NCBI GenBank assembly: GCA_016287765.1
Contig: JAEEWS010000027.1
Span: 1 to 36,506, forward strand
Length of the DNA stretch: 36,506 bases
Source: Lachnospiraceae bacterium
Lineage (GTDB): Bacteria; Bacillota_A; Clostridia; Lachnospirales; Lachnospiraceae
Direction: 5' to 3'
Shown: in pieces, positions 23,407-30,863 of the stretch
Layout of the letters: each line of letters starts with the position of its first letter
Position numbering within the stretch: the first letter of the stretch is position 1
The notes under the pieces: generated by a model
What the model was told of the DNA's origin: nothing
The model's database searches: none
The model's input: only the letters and a program-made list of their open reading frames with translations
Program-made: the position numbers and the translations under genes

Positions 23407-23504
23407 ACACCCGGCAACTATTTGGCTTTCAGAGTTCGGCATGTTGCATATCTGTGAACAGCAACAAAGTGGTTCATGTTTACACTTTATTTACCCGAAA
23501 TTTA

Positions 23505-23533
23505 TTGCTTCAAGTTTCAAGAAATATTATTAT
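23505..23533 (+). promoter_or_regulatory. SigA-type promoter of the flagellin-like gene
   Basis: TTGCTT (23505-23510), 17-base spacer, TATTAT (23528-23533). No convincing TAAA/CCGATA flagellar sigma-28 promoter is seen upstream. Confidence 0.6.
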
Positions 23534-23560
23534 GTTTTTAAAGAATGGAGTTGGAGTTTA

Positions 23561-23593
23561 ATGAAAAAATTACCGAACAGGAGGACGCCATGA
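23561..23593 (+). CDS. Possible 10-codon leader peptide before the flagellin-like gene
   Basis: ATG at 23561 with GGAG about 8 bases upstream, encoding MKKLPNRRTP. Its stop TGA overlaps the ATG of the flagellin-like gene (ATGA), and its codons contain that gene's GGAGG site, so translation of one could control the other. Very short, so coding status is uncertain. Confidence 0.35.
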   Translation: MKKLPNRRTP

Positions 23594-24345
23594 GTCAATT
23601 ATCCAATATCACAAATGCATCGAATAAGAGCTATCAGCGTCTTTCGAGCGGCAAGAGGATCAACGTTGCGGCAGACGGAGCAGCGGAGCTTGCCATAAGC
23701 GAAGGCATGAACTCCAGGACCAACGGCTATAATGTGGGCGCCAATAACATAAACAATGCCCGTAATCTTTTGAACATTTCCGATGGTGCGCTGGGCAGTA
23801 TCCATGATTCCCTGCAGAGGATCAGGGAGCTGGCAGTGGAAGCATCCAACGGTACACTCACTTCATCGGATCGTGAAGCCCTTCAGTGGGAAGTGGATCA
23901 GTTGAAAGATGAGATCTCATCCGTAGCAAAGAATACAAATTACAACACCAAGAACCTGCTGGACGGTTCGGAATCCGAGCTTTCCATAGAGATGGGCGGT
24001 GCAAAGAAAAACATATCTCTTACCAACGCATCCCTTGATGCGTTGGGCATTAAGGATTTCGATGTCACCGGAAAATTTAATCTTAAAGATATCGACGATG
24101 CCATCAAAAAAATAAGCTCAGCCCGCAGTAAGGCAGGCGCTCAGTACAATGCTCTGGAGCATGCATATAATTACAACCGAAATGCGGCTGAAAACCTTAC
24201 AAGAGCAAATTCCAATCTGATAGACTTGGATTACGGTAAGGAAGTAACGGAAAAGAATAAGCAGAACATCCTGCAGCAATATGCCCTCTTTGCACAGAAG
24301 CAGAAGATGGAGCAGAACAAAAACAAGTTAAATATCCTAAATTAA
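23590..24345 (+). CDS. Short flagellin-like protein
   Basis: About 251 residues from the ATG at 23590, chosen for its GGAGG. The N-terminal D0/D1 region keeps YQRLSSGKRINVAADGAAELAISEGM, LNISDGALGSIHDSLQRIRELAVEASNG and the ND1-type helices; the C-terminal helix ends NILQQYALFAQKQKMEQNK. The variable D2/D3 domain is missing, as in minimal flagellins. The first 15-20 residues of ordinary flagellins (the MxINxNxxAL segment) have no clear counterpart, and an in-frame start at 23545 would add only unrelated residues. It stands alone, without flagellar neighbours, and has its own promoter and terminator. It may be a minor filament or secreted flagellin-like protein. Confidence 0.85.
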   Translation: MSQLSNITNASNKSYQRLSSGKRINVAADGAAELAISEGMNSRTNGYNVGANNINNARNLLNISDGALGSIHDSLQRIRELAVEASNGTLTSSDREALQWEVDQLKDEISSVAKNTNYNTKNLLDGSESELSIEMGGAKKNISLTNASLDALGIKDFDVTGKFNLKDIDDAIKKISSARSKAGAQYNALEHAYNYNRNAAENLTRANSNLIDLDYGKEVTEKNKQNILQQYALFAQKQKMEQNKNKLNILN

Positions 24346-24366
24346 TCGATAGATTGTGTAAGAAAT

Positions 24367-24402
24367 CGCCGGACGGCCAGTCACCGTTCGGCGGTTTTTT
24401 TT
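24367..24402 (+). terminator. Intrinsic terminator of the flagellin-like gene
   Basis: CGCCG-ACGG pairs with CCGT-CGGCG around a 7-base loop, followed by eight Ts. Confidence 0.9.
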
Positions 24403-24413
24403 AATAAAACAGT

Positions 24414-24442
24414 TTGCTTTGCGCATCTTAAAGACATATAAT
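24414..24442 (+). promoter_or_regulatory. Promoter of the AIM24/ExbBD-like operon
   Basis: TTGCTT (24414-24419), 17-base spacer, perfect TATAAT (24437-24442). It is the only good promoter before the seven tightly packed genes that follow, so it probably drives all of them. Confidence 0.75.
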
Positions 24443-24458
24443 ATACTTTAAGTAAAGT

Positions 24459-24499
24459 GAGCCAAGGCAGAGGCAAAGGGGACGTATCCATTTTGGCTC
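24459..24499. repeat. Second-family repeat in the operon leader
   Basis: GAGCCAA and TTGGCTC are inverted ends around the core AAAGGGGACGTATCCATTT. It lies between promoter and first gene, so it is transcribed and can fold as a hairpin about 16 bases before the start codon. Confidence 0.7.
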
Positions 24500-24515
24500 T
24501 TGAGGGAGGTGCGCG

Positions 24516-25289
24516 GTGGATCTTAAGACAAATCTGTTTGCAGCTTCTGAGTACAGAAGTGTCAAGCAGCGAAAAGGATGTTTTTCGGTAATCGAATACG
24601 AGAAAGATGTGTCGGTTTCACCCGAGGCCGCGCAGATAGCCTACTTCTCGGCAGAAATGAATGTCAGGAAGAAGCAGCTTGTGATCGAGCTGGACGGGAA
24701 AGTGGGGGCCATCGTTCAGGCAAAAGAGATGCAGATGATGATGGGGGATGTGGAAGCGACCACAGGCGTCAGAGGTGCGGGAGACCTGCTAAAAAAGATG
24801 GTCCACAGCGCTGTGACGGATGAGACTGTCATCAAGCCTCACTACGAAGGCGAGGGTATTTTGGTGCTGGAACCCACCTACAAACATATATTGCTGGAGG
24901 ACATGGCGGACTGGCCTGAAGGCATAGTTACTGAGGACGGCATGTTTTTGGCCTGCGAAGACAGTATAGAGATGGAAGTCACGGGACGTAAGAATATATC
25001 TTCACTGGTATTGGGCCGGGAAGGTATCTTTAACAGTACCTTTTACGGAAAAGGCATATTGGCCCTGGAGAGCCTGGTGCCCAGAGAAGAGCTTATAGAA
25101 GTGGAACTGGAGGATAATTCCATTAAGATCGACGGTAATATGGCCGTGGCCTGGTCTCCGGGATTAAGATTTACGGTGCAGAAGTCTATGGGGACATTGA
25201 TAGGCTCTGCGGTATCCGGCGAAGGTTTTGTGAATGTATATGAAGGTACGGGAAAAGTGCTGATAGCCCCCGTAAGAAATATTAAGTGA
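24516..25289 (+). CDS. AIM24 family protein
   Basis: 257 residues, no signal peptide. The double-stranded beta-helix pattern of the AIM24/TIGR00266 family is visible (IAYFSAEMNVRKKQLVIELDGKVGAIVQAKEMQMMMG early; GEGFVNVYEGTGKVLIAP at the end). Function in bacteria is not established; members are thought to be membrane-associated scaffold or stress-related proteins. It starts at GTG 24516 with GGAGGT before it. First gene of the operon; the channel-like gene follows after 15 bases, suggesting a functional link. Confidence 0.88.
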   Translation: MDLKTNLFAASEYRSVKQRKGCFSVIEYEKDVSVSPEAAQIAYFSAEMNVRKKQLVIELDGKVGAIVQAKEMQMMMGDVEATTGVRGAGDLLKKMVHSAVTDETVIKPHYEGEGILVLEPTYKHILLEDMADWPEGIVTEDGMFLACEDSIEMEVTGRKNISSLVLGREGIFNSTFYGKGILALESLVPREELIEVELEDNSIKIDGNMAVAWSPGLRFTVQKSMGTLIGSAVSGEGFVNVYEGTGKVLIAPVRNIK

Positions 25290-25304
25290 TAACGAGGTGT
25301 AAAG

Positions 25305-25847
25305 ATGGAAGGATTAGCTGTATTTATCGGGTCATGTATCAACTGGGTCATTGCAGGTCTGGCGGTGTTGACCATCGGCGGATTTGCCTATACGGTTCTT
25401 CAGGTGGGAAAACTGCAGAATCAGATCGATGACCACAACAGGCATTCGGGCGGAAGAAAAGAGTATACCGGAGGTGGCATCAGAAAAGAAGCCGACGTAT
25501 ATACCTGGGAAGAAAATCTCATGTTTCTGGAGACTTTTAACAAGATCCAGCTGACTTATTCCATTTTTGAGCAGTTCATTCCCGTTTTCCCTTTACTTGG
25601 AATATTGGGTACGGTTTCCGGACTCATCCAACAGCTGGGTGATGTGGAGCAGATGAGAGAAGCCCTGGCGCTGTCCATGTCCACCACATTCTGGGGACTT
25701 ATAGCCGCTATCGTATTGAAGATAATAGATGCCCTTTTTGTAAGCAAGTCCGTGAACAAAATGGCTATGTATTTTGATACTTTTGAACAGAATTATCAGA
25801 TGGTTAAAGATAAGTGGGACATTGAAAACGATAATAACAGAGGGTAG
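25305..25847 (+). CDS. MotA/TolQ/ExbB proton channel family protein
   Basis: 180 residues. Helix 1 spans about 8-32; after a cytosolic stretch come the paired conserved helices, beginning FPLLGILGTVSGLIQQL and ALSMSTTFWGLIAAIVLKI, which match the core of ExbB/TolQ. These proteins form a pentamer around an ExbD/TolR dimer and use the proton motive force for mechanical work. GAGGTG is upstream of the ATG. The next gene begins 3 bases after the stop and encodes a matching ExbD-type partner. An outer membrane, the usual target of such motors, is not expected in this host. Confidence 0.88.
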   Translation: MEGLAVFIGSCINWVIAGLAVLTIGGFAYTVLQVGKLQNQIDDHNRHSGGRKEYTGGGIRKEADVYTWEENLMFLETFNKIQLTYSIFEQFIPVFPLLGILGTVSGLIQQLGDVEQMREALALSMSTTFWGLIAAIVLKIIDALFVSKSVNKMAMYFDTFEQNYQMVKDKWDIENDNNRG

Positions 25848-25850
25848 AAC

Positions 25851-26477
25851 ATGATCAGAATAAAAAACAGACCCAGGACTTTGGGACAATTTATCATAGA
25901 TCTGACGCCTCTTTTGGATGTTATCTTTATCCTTTTGATCGTGGTGCTGTGCTTCCAGGACAACTACTCCAAGGAGGCCGACGAAAAAGTGGCGGCAGCG
26001 GAGCAGCAGGAGCAGATAGCTGTTGAAAAGGCAGAGCAGACAGAGAAGACTGCAAGCGAAAAAATAGCTGAGATCCGACAGGAGACAGAAGATGCCATGG
26101 CTGCCAATGACAGTCATTACGAGGCTGTACAACAGCAGCTGGAAGTTTACGAGCAGATGTATGACTATGTGAACGTGGTTACCGTGTTTGCAAGCTACAA
26201 GCCCTCCAACCGCAAGTACCGCACGCTTCACGTGGAGATAAATGCGGAGGATCAGTGGGAGAGGGAGATCAATCCCAGTAACGAGGACAAGGTGTGGGCA
26301 GAGTGTCAGGCACACATAGAAAGCGTTCTGGCCGGAAAGACCGGAATGCCCACGGTCTTCGCCATAAAGAATGAAAAGATGCTCTATCGCGACGAGCAGT
26401 CCATTCTGGAACTTTATGACAAGCTGAACATAGAAGACAAGTTCGAAAAGAATTATACGGAGACGGATGATGAATAA
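25851..26477 (+). CDS. ExbD/TolR-like partner protein with coiled coil
   Basis: 208 residues. A short cytosolic N-terminus leads into one helix with the ExbD/TolR signature DLTPLLDVIFILLIVVL, including the proton-carrying Asp23. A Glu/Ala/Gln-rich coiled coil (about 40-100) follows outside the membrane and then a folded domain with VFAIKNEKMLYRDEQSILELYDKL, comparable with the last strand and helix of ExbD. The coiled coil is not usual in ExbD and makes the protein longer. AGAGGG precedes the ATG. It almost certainly pairs with the upstream channel protein. Confidence 0.85.
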   Translation: MIRIKNRPRTLGQFIIDLTPLLDVIFILLIVVLCFQDNYSKEADEKVAAAEQQEQIAVEKAEQTEKTASEKIAEIRQETEDAMAANDSHYEAVQQQLEVYEQMYDYVNVVTVFASYKPSNRKYRTLHVEINAEDQWEREINPSNEDKVWAECQAHIESVLAGKTGMPTVFAIKNEKMLYRDEQSILELYDKLNIEDKFEKNYTETDDE

Positions 26478-26979
26478 ACCCATAGCGATTATCCTTCTGG
26501 TAGTGCTTGCATTGGTGCTGATACTGGCCATCAGAGCCCTTATCCCCATGTTCACCAACTTCCTAAAAAACCTTCCCGTAGGCATATTCATTCTCTTCCT
26601 GGTAGCAGTTCTCGGCATCATGGCCTACCTCATCTACTTTCTTATTAACGCCGATGCACCGGGCGGACAGATGGGAAACGTGGTCGAAGATCTGCCACAG
26701 GTTACGGAAGCTCCGGAGCCGGAGCCGCTGGTGCCTGAGGAAGTGCCCGAGAAGCTTAAGCATTGCATAGTTTTAAAGGGAGACCGGATCTGGATAGAAA
26801 ATCAAGAGGTAAATACGGAGCGCGTTCAAAGCTACATAGATGAGCACGTTTTAAGCAACACCGAGCTGATCATCGTGGACGACTATGCCCTGGCTTCGCT
26901 GCATCATGAGATCACAAAACTCTGCGACAAAAAGGGTGTAAATTACAGGATCGAAAATGAAAAATGGATCGAAGAATAA
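26467..26979 (+). CDS. Two-helix membrane protein with ExbD-like extracytoplasmic domain
   Basis: 170 residues. Two hydrophobic helices (about 4-30 and 36-60), a Pro/Glu-rich linker (about 72-93) and a domain of about 75 residues, CIVLKGDRIWIENQEV to VNYRIENE, with IIVDDYA in the middle. The strand-helix-strand order resembles the periplasmic domain of ExbD/TolR, and the next gene has a related domain. It overlaps the ExbD-like gene by 11 bases; ATG at 26467 or 26470 (GGAG 4 or 7 bases upstream). I do not know a named family for the whole protein; it is probably an accessory subunit of the channel complex. Confidence 0.7.
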   Translation: MMNKPIAIILLVVLALVLILAIRALIPMFTNFLKNLPVGIFILFLVAVLGIMAYLIYFLINADAPGGQMGNVVEDLPQVTEAPEPEPLVPEEVPEKLKHCIVLKGDRIWIENQEVNTERVQSYIDEHVLSNTELIIVDDYALASLHHEITKLCDKKGVNYRIENEKWIEE

Positions 26980-27466
26980 AATAAGAATAATTCTGGTGTC
27001 AGTGCTGTCATTCCTGGTGCTGGGCGGCTTTGCGGGGCTCATCTTCACCCCTGTTCTTAAAAATGCTGACAAGCCCTTCGTTGACTTAAGCGGTTCTGTG
27101 GGGGACGCTATAGGAAATGCCCAAAGTGCCTATATTGCAGCGAATCCTACAGCTACACCTCGCCCCAAGGCTACGGCAACACCCTCCCCAAGACCCACAT
27201 CTACCCCTACTCCCACGCCCACTCCCGTTATAAAGGATGTGGAGATAGTGGTGGCAGATGAGACAGTGTCATCCGGGGACTTTAAGAGTACAGATGCAGT
27301 AGGGATCACGGCTGAACTTACTTCGGAAAAGGTACAGGAGATCAAAGCCAAGGGCAGAAAGGTGATCCTTGTGGATGATTATGCCGAGTCAAAGACCTTT
27401 AAGAAATTACTTAAGCTTCTTAATAATTCCGGTCTGGACTACGAAGTGGAAAGGAGGCAGCAATGA
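26957..27466 (+). CDS. Membrane-anchored protein with Thr/Pro linker and ExbD-like domain
   Basis: 169 residues. One helix near the N-terminus (about 9-31), a segment ending in a TATPRPKATATPSPRPTSTP-type Thr/Pro spacer (about 63-92) typical of wall-spanning linkers, then a small domain with KVILVDDYAESKTFKKLLKL and GLDYEVE. The VDDYA core and following helix match the preceding protein, so the two seem to be diverged copies. AGGA lies 7 bases before the ATG, and the gene overlaps its neighbour by 23 bases. Function unknown; the linker suggests it reaches into or through peptidoglycan. Confidence 0.7.
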   Translation: MKNGSKNKIRIILVSVLSFLVLGGFAGLIFTPVLKNADKPFVDLSGSVGDAIGNAQSAYIAANPTATPRPKATATPSPRPTSTPTPTPTPVIKDVEIVVADETVSSGDFKSTDAVGITAELTSEKVQEIKAKGRKVILVDDYAESKTFKKLLKLLNNSGLDYEVERRQQ

Positions 27467-28482
27467 AAAGGAGAAAGATAAATCTTTTGGCGAAGATAGT
27501 TGCTGCCTTGACCGTGATGTCACTGGTATTCGTAGAGCCTGCATATGCCAAGGATTACAATGCAAGGCTTAAGGAGTGCCTGCAGACCGACCCTCTTTAC
27601 ACGGCAACAACGGTGACCGCTTTAAATAATGCCTTTAATAGGGATAGTTGGCAGTTTAAGAGTGATTATAATAATAAATATGTGGTGGTTGCCGGGGATG
27701 TTAAGATAGACTTTGTTAAATCCGGCAACAAAATGGTGATTATTGATGGTAATAATAATAAATGTAGTGTGGACGTTTCAGGTACACAGGCTCAGAAGGA
27801 TATGGCAGGGCTTAAGGCCGGAGATTACGTTACTGTGTATGCGAGAGTATATGTGAGTGGTATTGTGAATCTGAGCTTTGATTTAACTGCAGTGACTGTA
27901 GTTGCAGGAAAAATTGGGTTTACTCCGGGGAGTAAATACTTCTATCCCAATGAGGATTTTGACTGGACGGAAGTAAGTGACCTTACAAGCGGGAAAAGGG
28001 TCAGGTACCGCATACCCTGGAAATGGAACAACGGCTATGTTAAGTCGGACCTTACAAATAACGATGTGAAGGGGTATCAGTACTATCTGAATGCTCTTGC
28101 GCCCCAGGATTTTGAGTACCCGGAAGTCTTTTACATTTTCTACTTTAACAATGAGACCTATCTTGATAAGGTGCCCACAAATCCCACGAAGAGCGACTAT
28201 AAAAAGATAGAAAAAGAGATAATCAAGAACATTCTTGAGGCAGTGGGAGAGGATTCGGGCATTGCAGTGGATACCTTCACGGATGCGTCCGGAACCGAGC
28301 TCCACTACTACACCACCACCTACCGCCCCAGGGACGGCCGGGATTACAGACTGGAATTTTTGTTCAGGCCCGAAAAGAAGGGCATAACCTGTATGCTTTA
28401 TCTGTATTTCCCCAAGGAGGAAGCTGTGCACCACGTGCGGGAAGCTGCCTATCTGGTGGAAACCATGATCATTGAAGAATAA
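27463..28482 (+). CDS. Secreted protein with OB-fold-like domain, function unknown
   Basis: 339 residues. A signal peptide ends at about residue 29 (EPAYA before KDYN). The first half holds a beta-rich stretch (YVVVAGDVKIDF, CSVDV, GDYVTVYARVYVSG) that resembles the tRNA_anti-like OB-fold seen in secreted Gram-positive proteins. The second half (about 170-339) is an aromatic-rich domain I do not recognise. ATGA overlap with the previous gene and a GGAGG site make it part of the operon. It could be the extracellular effector or ligand of the channel complex; this is inference from position. Confidence 0.7.
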   Translation: MKRRKINLLAKIVAALTVMSLVFVEPAYAKDYNARLKECLQTDPLYTATTVTALNNAFNRDSWQFKSDYNNKYVVVAGDVKIDFVKSGNKMVIIDGNNNKCSVDVSGTQAQKDMAGLKAGDYVTVYARVYVSGIVNLSFDLTAVTVVAGKIGFTPGSKYFYPNEDFDWTEVSDLTSGKRVRYRIPWKWNNGYVKSDLTNNDVKGYQYYLNALAPQDFEYPEVFYIFYFNNETYLDKVPTNPTKSDYKKIEKEIIKNILEAVGEDSGIAVDTFTDASGTELHYYTTTYRPRDGRDYRLEFLFRPEKKGITCMLYLYFPKEEAVHHVREAAYLVETMIIEE

Positions 28483-28484
28483 AA

Positions 28485-30365
28485 ATGAATAAAACCACAG
28501 ACAAGCCCGAAATGATACTTGCGCTGATCGACAATCTGCGGGAAGAGGAGAAGATCCCCATTACCCAGATGACCTATGGTCTTTGCGACAGTTCCCAGTA
28601 TGCCAAGGTCTTGCGGGCAAAAAACAGAAGATTCGACAAACTAATAATCGACGCCTTTTATCAGCGCCTCGGGAAAAACCTGAGGAACTTTGAATGCCTT
28701 CTGGACGCGGATGAGTACATGCTGTTCGAAAAGCGCGAGGAATTCAGAGACGCTTTTTTCAAAAACGATATGGAAAAAGCAAAGGCGGCAGCGGAAAGAT
28801 GCGCCACATTGGGCATATGCAGACGCAGCAGGGTTCATCAGCAGATGGCCCTTCTTTTCCGTGTCTATCTTATGATGAAGGAAGATAAGGACAGCGGGGA
28901 GATACTAAGAAAAGCAAAGGAAGCACTGGAGCTTACGATCCCGGAGTTTAAGCTTGCGGAACTGGACAAATACCTTTATTCCGAAGTGGAATTGATCCTG
29001 CTTGACATTATTTTGAAAGAGGAAGAAAAGCTCAAAGGTGTCGAGAAGGTATATGCCTTTTACGAAAAGGTGTACAGGGTCTTTCGGGAGGACAGGTATC
29101 TGGACAATGAGCAGATCTTTCGCTTCGCCCCCATGATATACAGGCTGGTGAGGATCAAGCTTGACCGGCTTGAGTTTGAGGCGGCGGGGGCTGTCTGCGA
29201 CAGAATGATAAGCGGGTTGATACAGGATAATAAGATCCTTTATCTTACGGAATTCCTGGAGTGCAAGGGCAGAGCGAAGGCGGGGATGGCTAAGATGGAG
29301 ACAAACAAGATCCCTGAGATAGTCGAGGCCCGGGCCATAAAGGACGCCTTAAAGAAATACTATCCCGAATGGTCGCCGGAAACGGATATTCAGATCTATT
29401 GGGAATTCATGATCCTGCCTACGGGGGAGATCGTTAAGCAGCGCAGAAAGAATCTGGGGCTGTCCCAGGAAGATCTGGCCCTGGACGAGAACGAGGAGAT
29501 CTGCAGTGTGGACACGATCTCTCGCCTGGAAAACGGAAGCCACAAGACCAGCCTTGCGGTGGAAAAGCAGATATTAAGCAGGCTCAGAATGGCGCCGGAG
29601 AGATTCCACAGGGAATTTATCACCGACGATTATTCGGATGTTCGAAAACTTAAAAGAATAGCGGAAGCCCAGGTGGTTGGAGATAACACTGAGGCAGAAA
29701 AGAGGCTGGAGGTGCTTGAAGAAGCTCACAACCGTACTCTTTACCCCTCGAACGAGCAATGTATCATGCAGAGAAGAGCCTGTTTGAACATGGAAAGGGC
29801 TCAGGAATTTGACGTGGTCATAGATGAACTTCAAAAAGTTATGGAAATGTCTCTTAAAAACATACCCGGGGAAAATGATGAGATCGGCTGCTACCTTTTT
29901 AATACCGAGTTTTTCGTGGTCGAGGCCATCACCATGATCTACAGGCGCATGGGGGATTCTGACAGATTCTTCAGGCTGTGCAACAATCTGCTTAATGACA
30001 TCAAAAACATCGGTCGTTTTGATAACACCTTTTATTTCAGGGTCATTACGTTGGGCAGGATGCTGGCCGGAGAATACGGTAATCGCCGGATGTTTGACAG
30101 ATCCAATGAAATCGCTGCCGAGAATCTGGTAAAATGCTTTAAATTCAACCGCCTTGACATGATCGACAGTTTCCTTTATTGCCTTGCCTGGAACGAAAAC
30201 ATGGACGAGCGCAAAAAAAACAAGGACAAACGGATAGAACTACGCGCTGCGTTTGCCCTTGCTGATTTGGAGAAAAAAGCTAAACTCAAAGAGAGAATAG
30301 TGAAGCAATGCGATCTTTTCTACGATAAAGAATTATTGCAAGACCTGCATTATGAATTAATGTAG
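28485..30365 (+). CDS. Large HTH-TPR regulator, RRNPP-like architecture
   Basis: 626 residues, cytosolic. A central XRE-type helix-turn-helix is clear (about 311-365; VKQRRKNLGLSQEDLAL and VDTISRLENGSHK). A weaker HTH-like segment lies at the N-terminus (ITQMTYGLCDSSQYAKVLR). Each is followed by about 240 residues of helical, TPR-like repeats, so the protein looks like two HTH-TPR modules in tandem. HTH-TPR regulators such as Rgg, PlcR and NprR bind small peptides. It starts 2 bases after the previous stop without a clear ribosome binding site, so translation is probably coupled. It likely controls this operon, and an antisense small gene overlaps its 3' end. Confidence 0.8.
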   Translation: MNKTTDKPEMILALIDNLREEEKIPITQMTYGLCDSSQYAKVLRAKNRRFDKLIIDAFYQRLGKNLRNFECLLDADEYMLFEKREEFRDAFFKNDMEKAKAAAERCATLGICRRSRVHQQMALLFRVYLMMKEDKDSGEILRKAKEALELTIPEFKLAELDKYLYSEVELILLDIILKEEEKLKGVEKVYAFYEKVYRVFREDRYLDNEQIFRFAPMIYRLVRIKLDRLEFEAAGAVCDRMISGLIQDNKILYLTEFLECKGRAKAGMAKMETNKIPEIVEARAIKDALKKYYPEWSPETDIQIYWEFMILPTGEIVKQRRKNLGLSQEDLALDENEEICSVDTISRLENGSHKTSLAVEKQILSRLRMAPERFHREFITDDYSDVRKLKRIAEAQVVGDNTEAEKRLEVLEEAHNRTLYPSNEQCIMQRRACLNMERAQEFDVVIDELQKVMEMSLKNIPGENDEIGCYLFNTEFFVVEAITMIYRRMGDSDRFFRLCNNLLNDIKNIGRFDNTFYFRVITLGRMLAGEYGNRRMFDRSNEIAAENLVKCFKFNRLDMIDSFLYCLAWNENMDERKKNKDKRIELRAAFALADLEKKAKLKERIVKQCDLFYDKELLQDLHYELM

Positions 30366-30499
30366 CCGTGACCTGAGTCTACATCATCGTCCACAACGTA
30401 GATGATCTTCACTGTTTCATCTACGGGCTGCTGAATCTGCGTGTTTTCTTTGATAGGTGCAACAATAAGGTTAAATAACAATAATAAGATATAAAACAT
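30350..30499 (-). CDS. 49-residue hydrophobic peptide, candidate signal peptide gene
   Basis: ATG at 30499 with GGAGGGG exactly 6 bases upstream (30512-30506) and a TATAAT (30538-30533) further upstream. It encodes MFYILLLLFNLIVAPIKENT followed by a polar tail containing KIIYVVDDDVDSGHGYINS. The stop overlaps the last 16 bases of the HTH-TPR gene on the opposite strand. A short hydrophobic N-terminus and a C-terminal hydrophobic/acidic stretch next to an HTH-TPR gene recall the shp genes of Rgg systems. It could instead be a single-helix membrane microprotein. Confidence 0.55.
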   Translation of the reverse strand: MFYILLLLFNLIVAPIKENTQIQQPVDETVKIIYVVDDDVDSGHGYINS

Positions 30500-30532
30500 G
30501 GTTTACCCCTCCATTAAAATTTTTACTCCGTT

Positions 30533-30538
30533 ATTATA
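30533..30538 (-). promoter_or_regulatory. -10 element of the antisense peptide gene
   Basis: Perfect TATAAT on the minus strand, giving a leader of about 26 bases. No good -35 is seen, as would be expected for an activator-dependent promoter. Confidence 0.45.
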
Positions 30539-30563
30539 TTATGCTTGAGAGTTCTTCATTTGT

Positions 30564-30624
30564 CCACCGCAAATGTGTCCGAAATATTATTTTTTATTTC
30601 GGACACATCTGCGGTGGCTTTTTT
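30564..30624 (+). terminator. Strong terminator of the AIM24/ExbBD-like operon
   Basis: A 22-bp stem with one mismatch (30564-30585 with 30596-30617), a loop of 10 bases and a six-T run on the plus strand only. Because it lies beyond the antisense peptide gene, the operon transcript covers that whole gene in antisense. Confidence 0.92.
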
Positions 30625-30731
30625 CTCCCCCACGGGGTACAATCCATATCAAGCACTCACTATTTTATATCTTACTTTGGGGGAGTATTGATATTGTCGG
30701 TTCCTGTTTATGGGAACCGACCCTTTTTTTT
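30625..30731 (+). terminator. Second terminator and possible long-range stem
   Basis: GTCGGTTCC (30696-30704) pairs with GGAACCGAC (30713-30721), followed by eight Ts. CTCCCCC at about 30625 is complementary to GGGGGAG at about 30679, so the stretch between the two terminators could fold as a small structured RNA. No gene is visible here. Confidence 0.7.
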
Positions 30732-30763
30732 GCCCCTTTTTTTGCCCACGCGACGAAAAATGA

Positions 30764-30846
30764 ACCCCGGGGACGGGGTTAGTGGTTCATTTCAGGACTA
30801 AAGTCCCCAAATGGACCTTTGGGGACGGGGTTATGGGTTCATTTTT
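30764..30846. repeat. Two GGGGACGGGG repeat units
   Basis: Two units (TTAGTGGTTCATTT and TTATGGGTTCATTTTT variants) separated by a short hairpin GGACT-AAAGTCC. It separates the terminators from the 73-bp array. Confidence 0.85.
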
Positions 30847-30863
30847 GGGGGAGCTCCACGTGC

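Noticed and set aside
23471..23502. Sigma-28 promoter for the flagellin-like gene (CCGAAAT at 23495)
   Set aside because: No TAAA-type -35 at the right distance; TTGCTT-17-TATTAT downstream fits better.
24414..30624. Zorya anti-phage system
   Set aside because: Zorya has MotA/MotB-type ZorAB with a peptidoglycan-binding ZorB and ZorC/D or ZorE; none of these is present, and the partner is ExbD-like.
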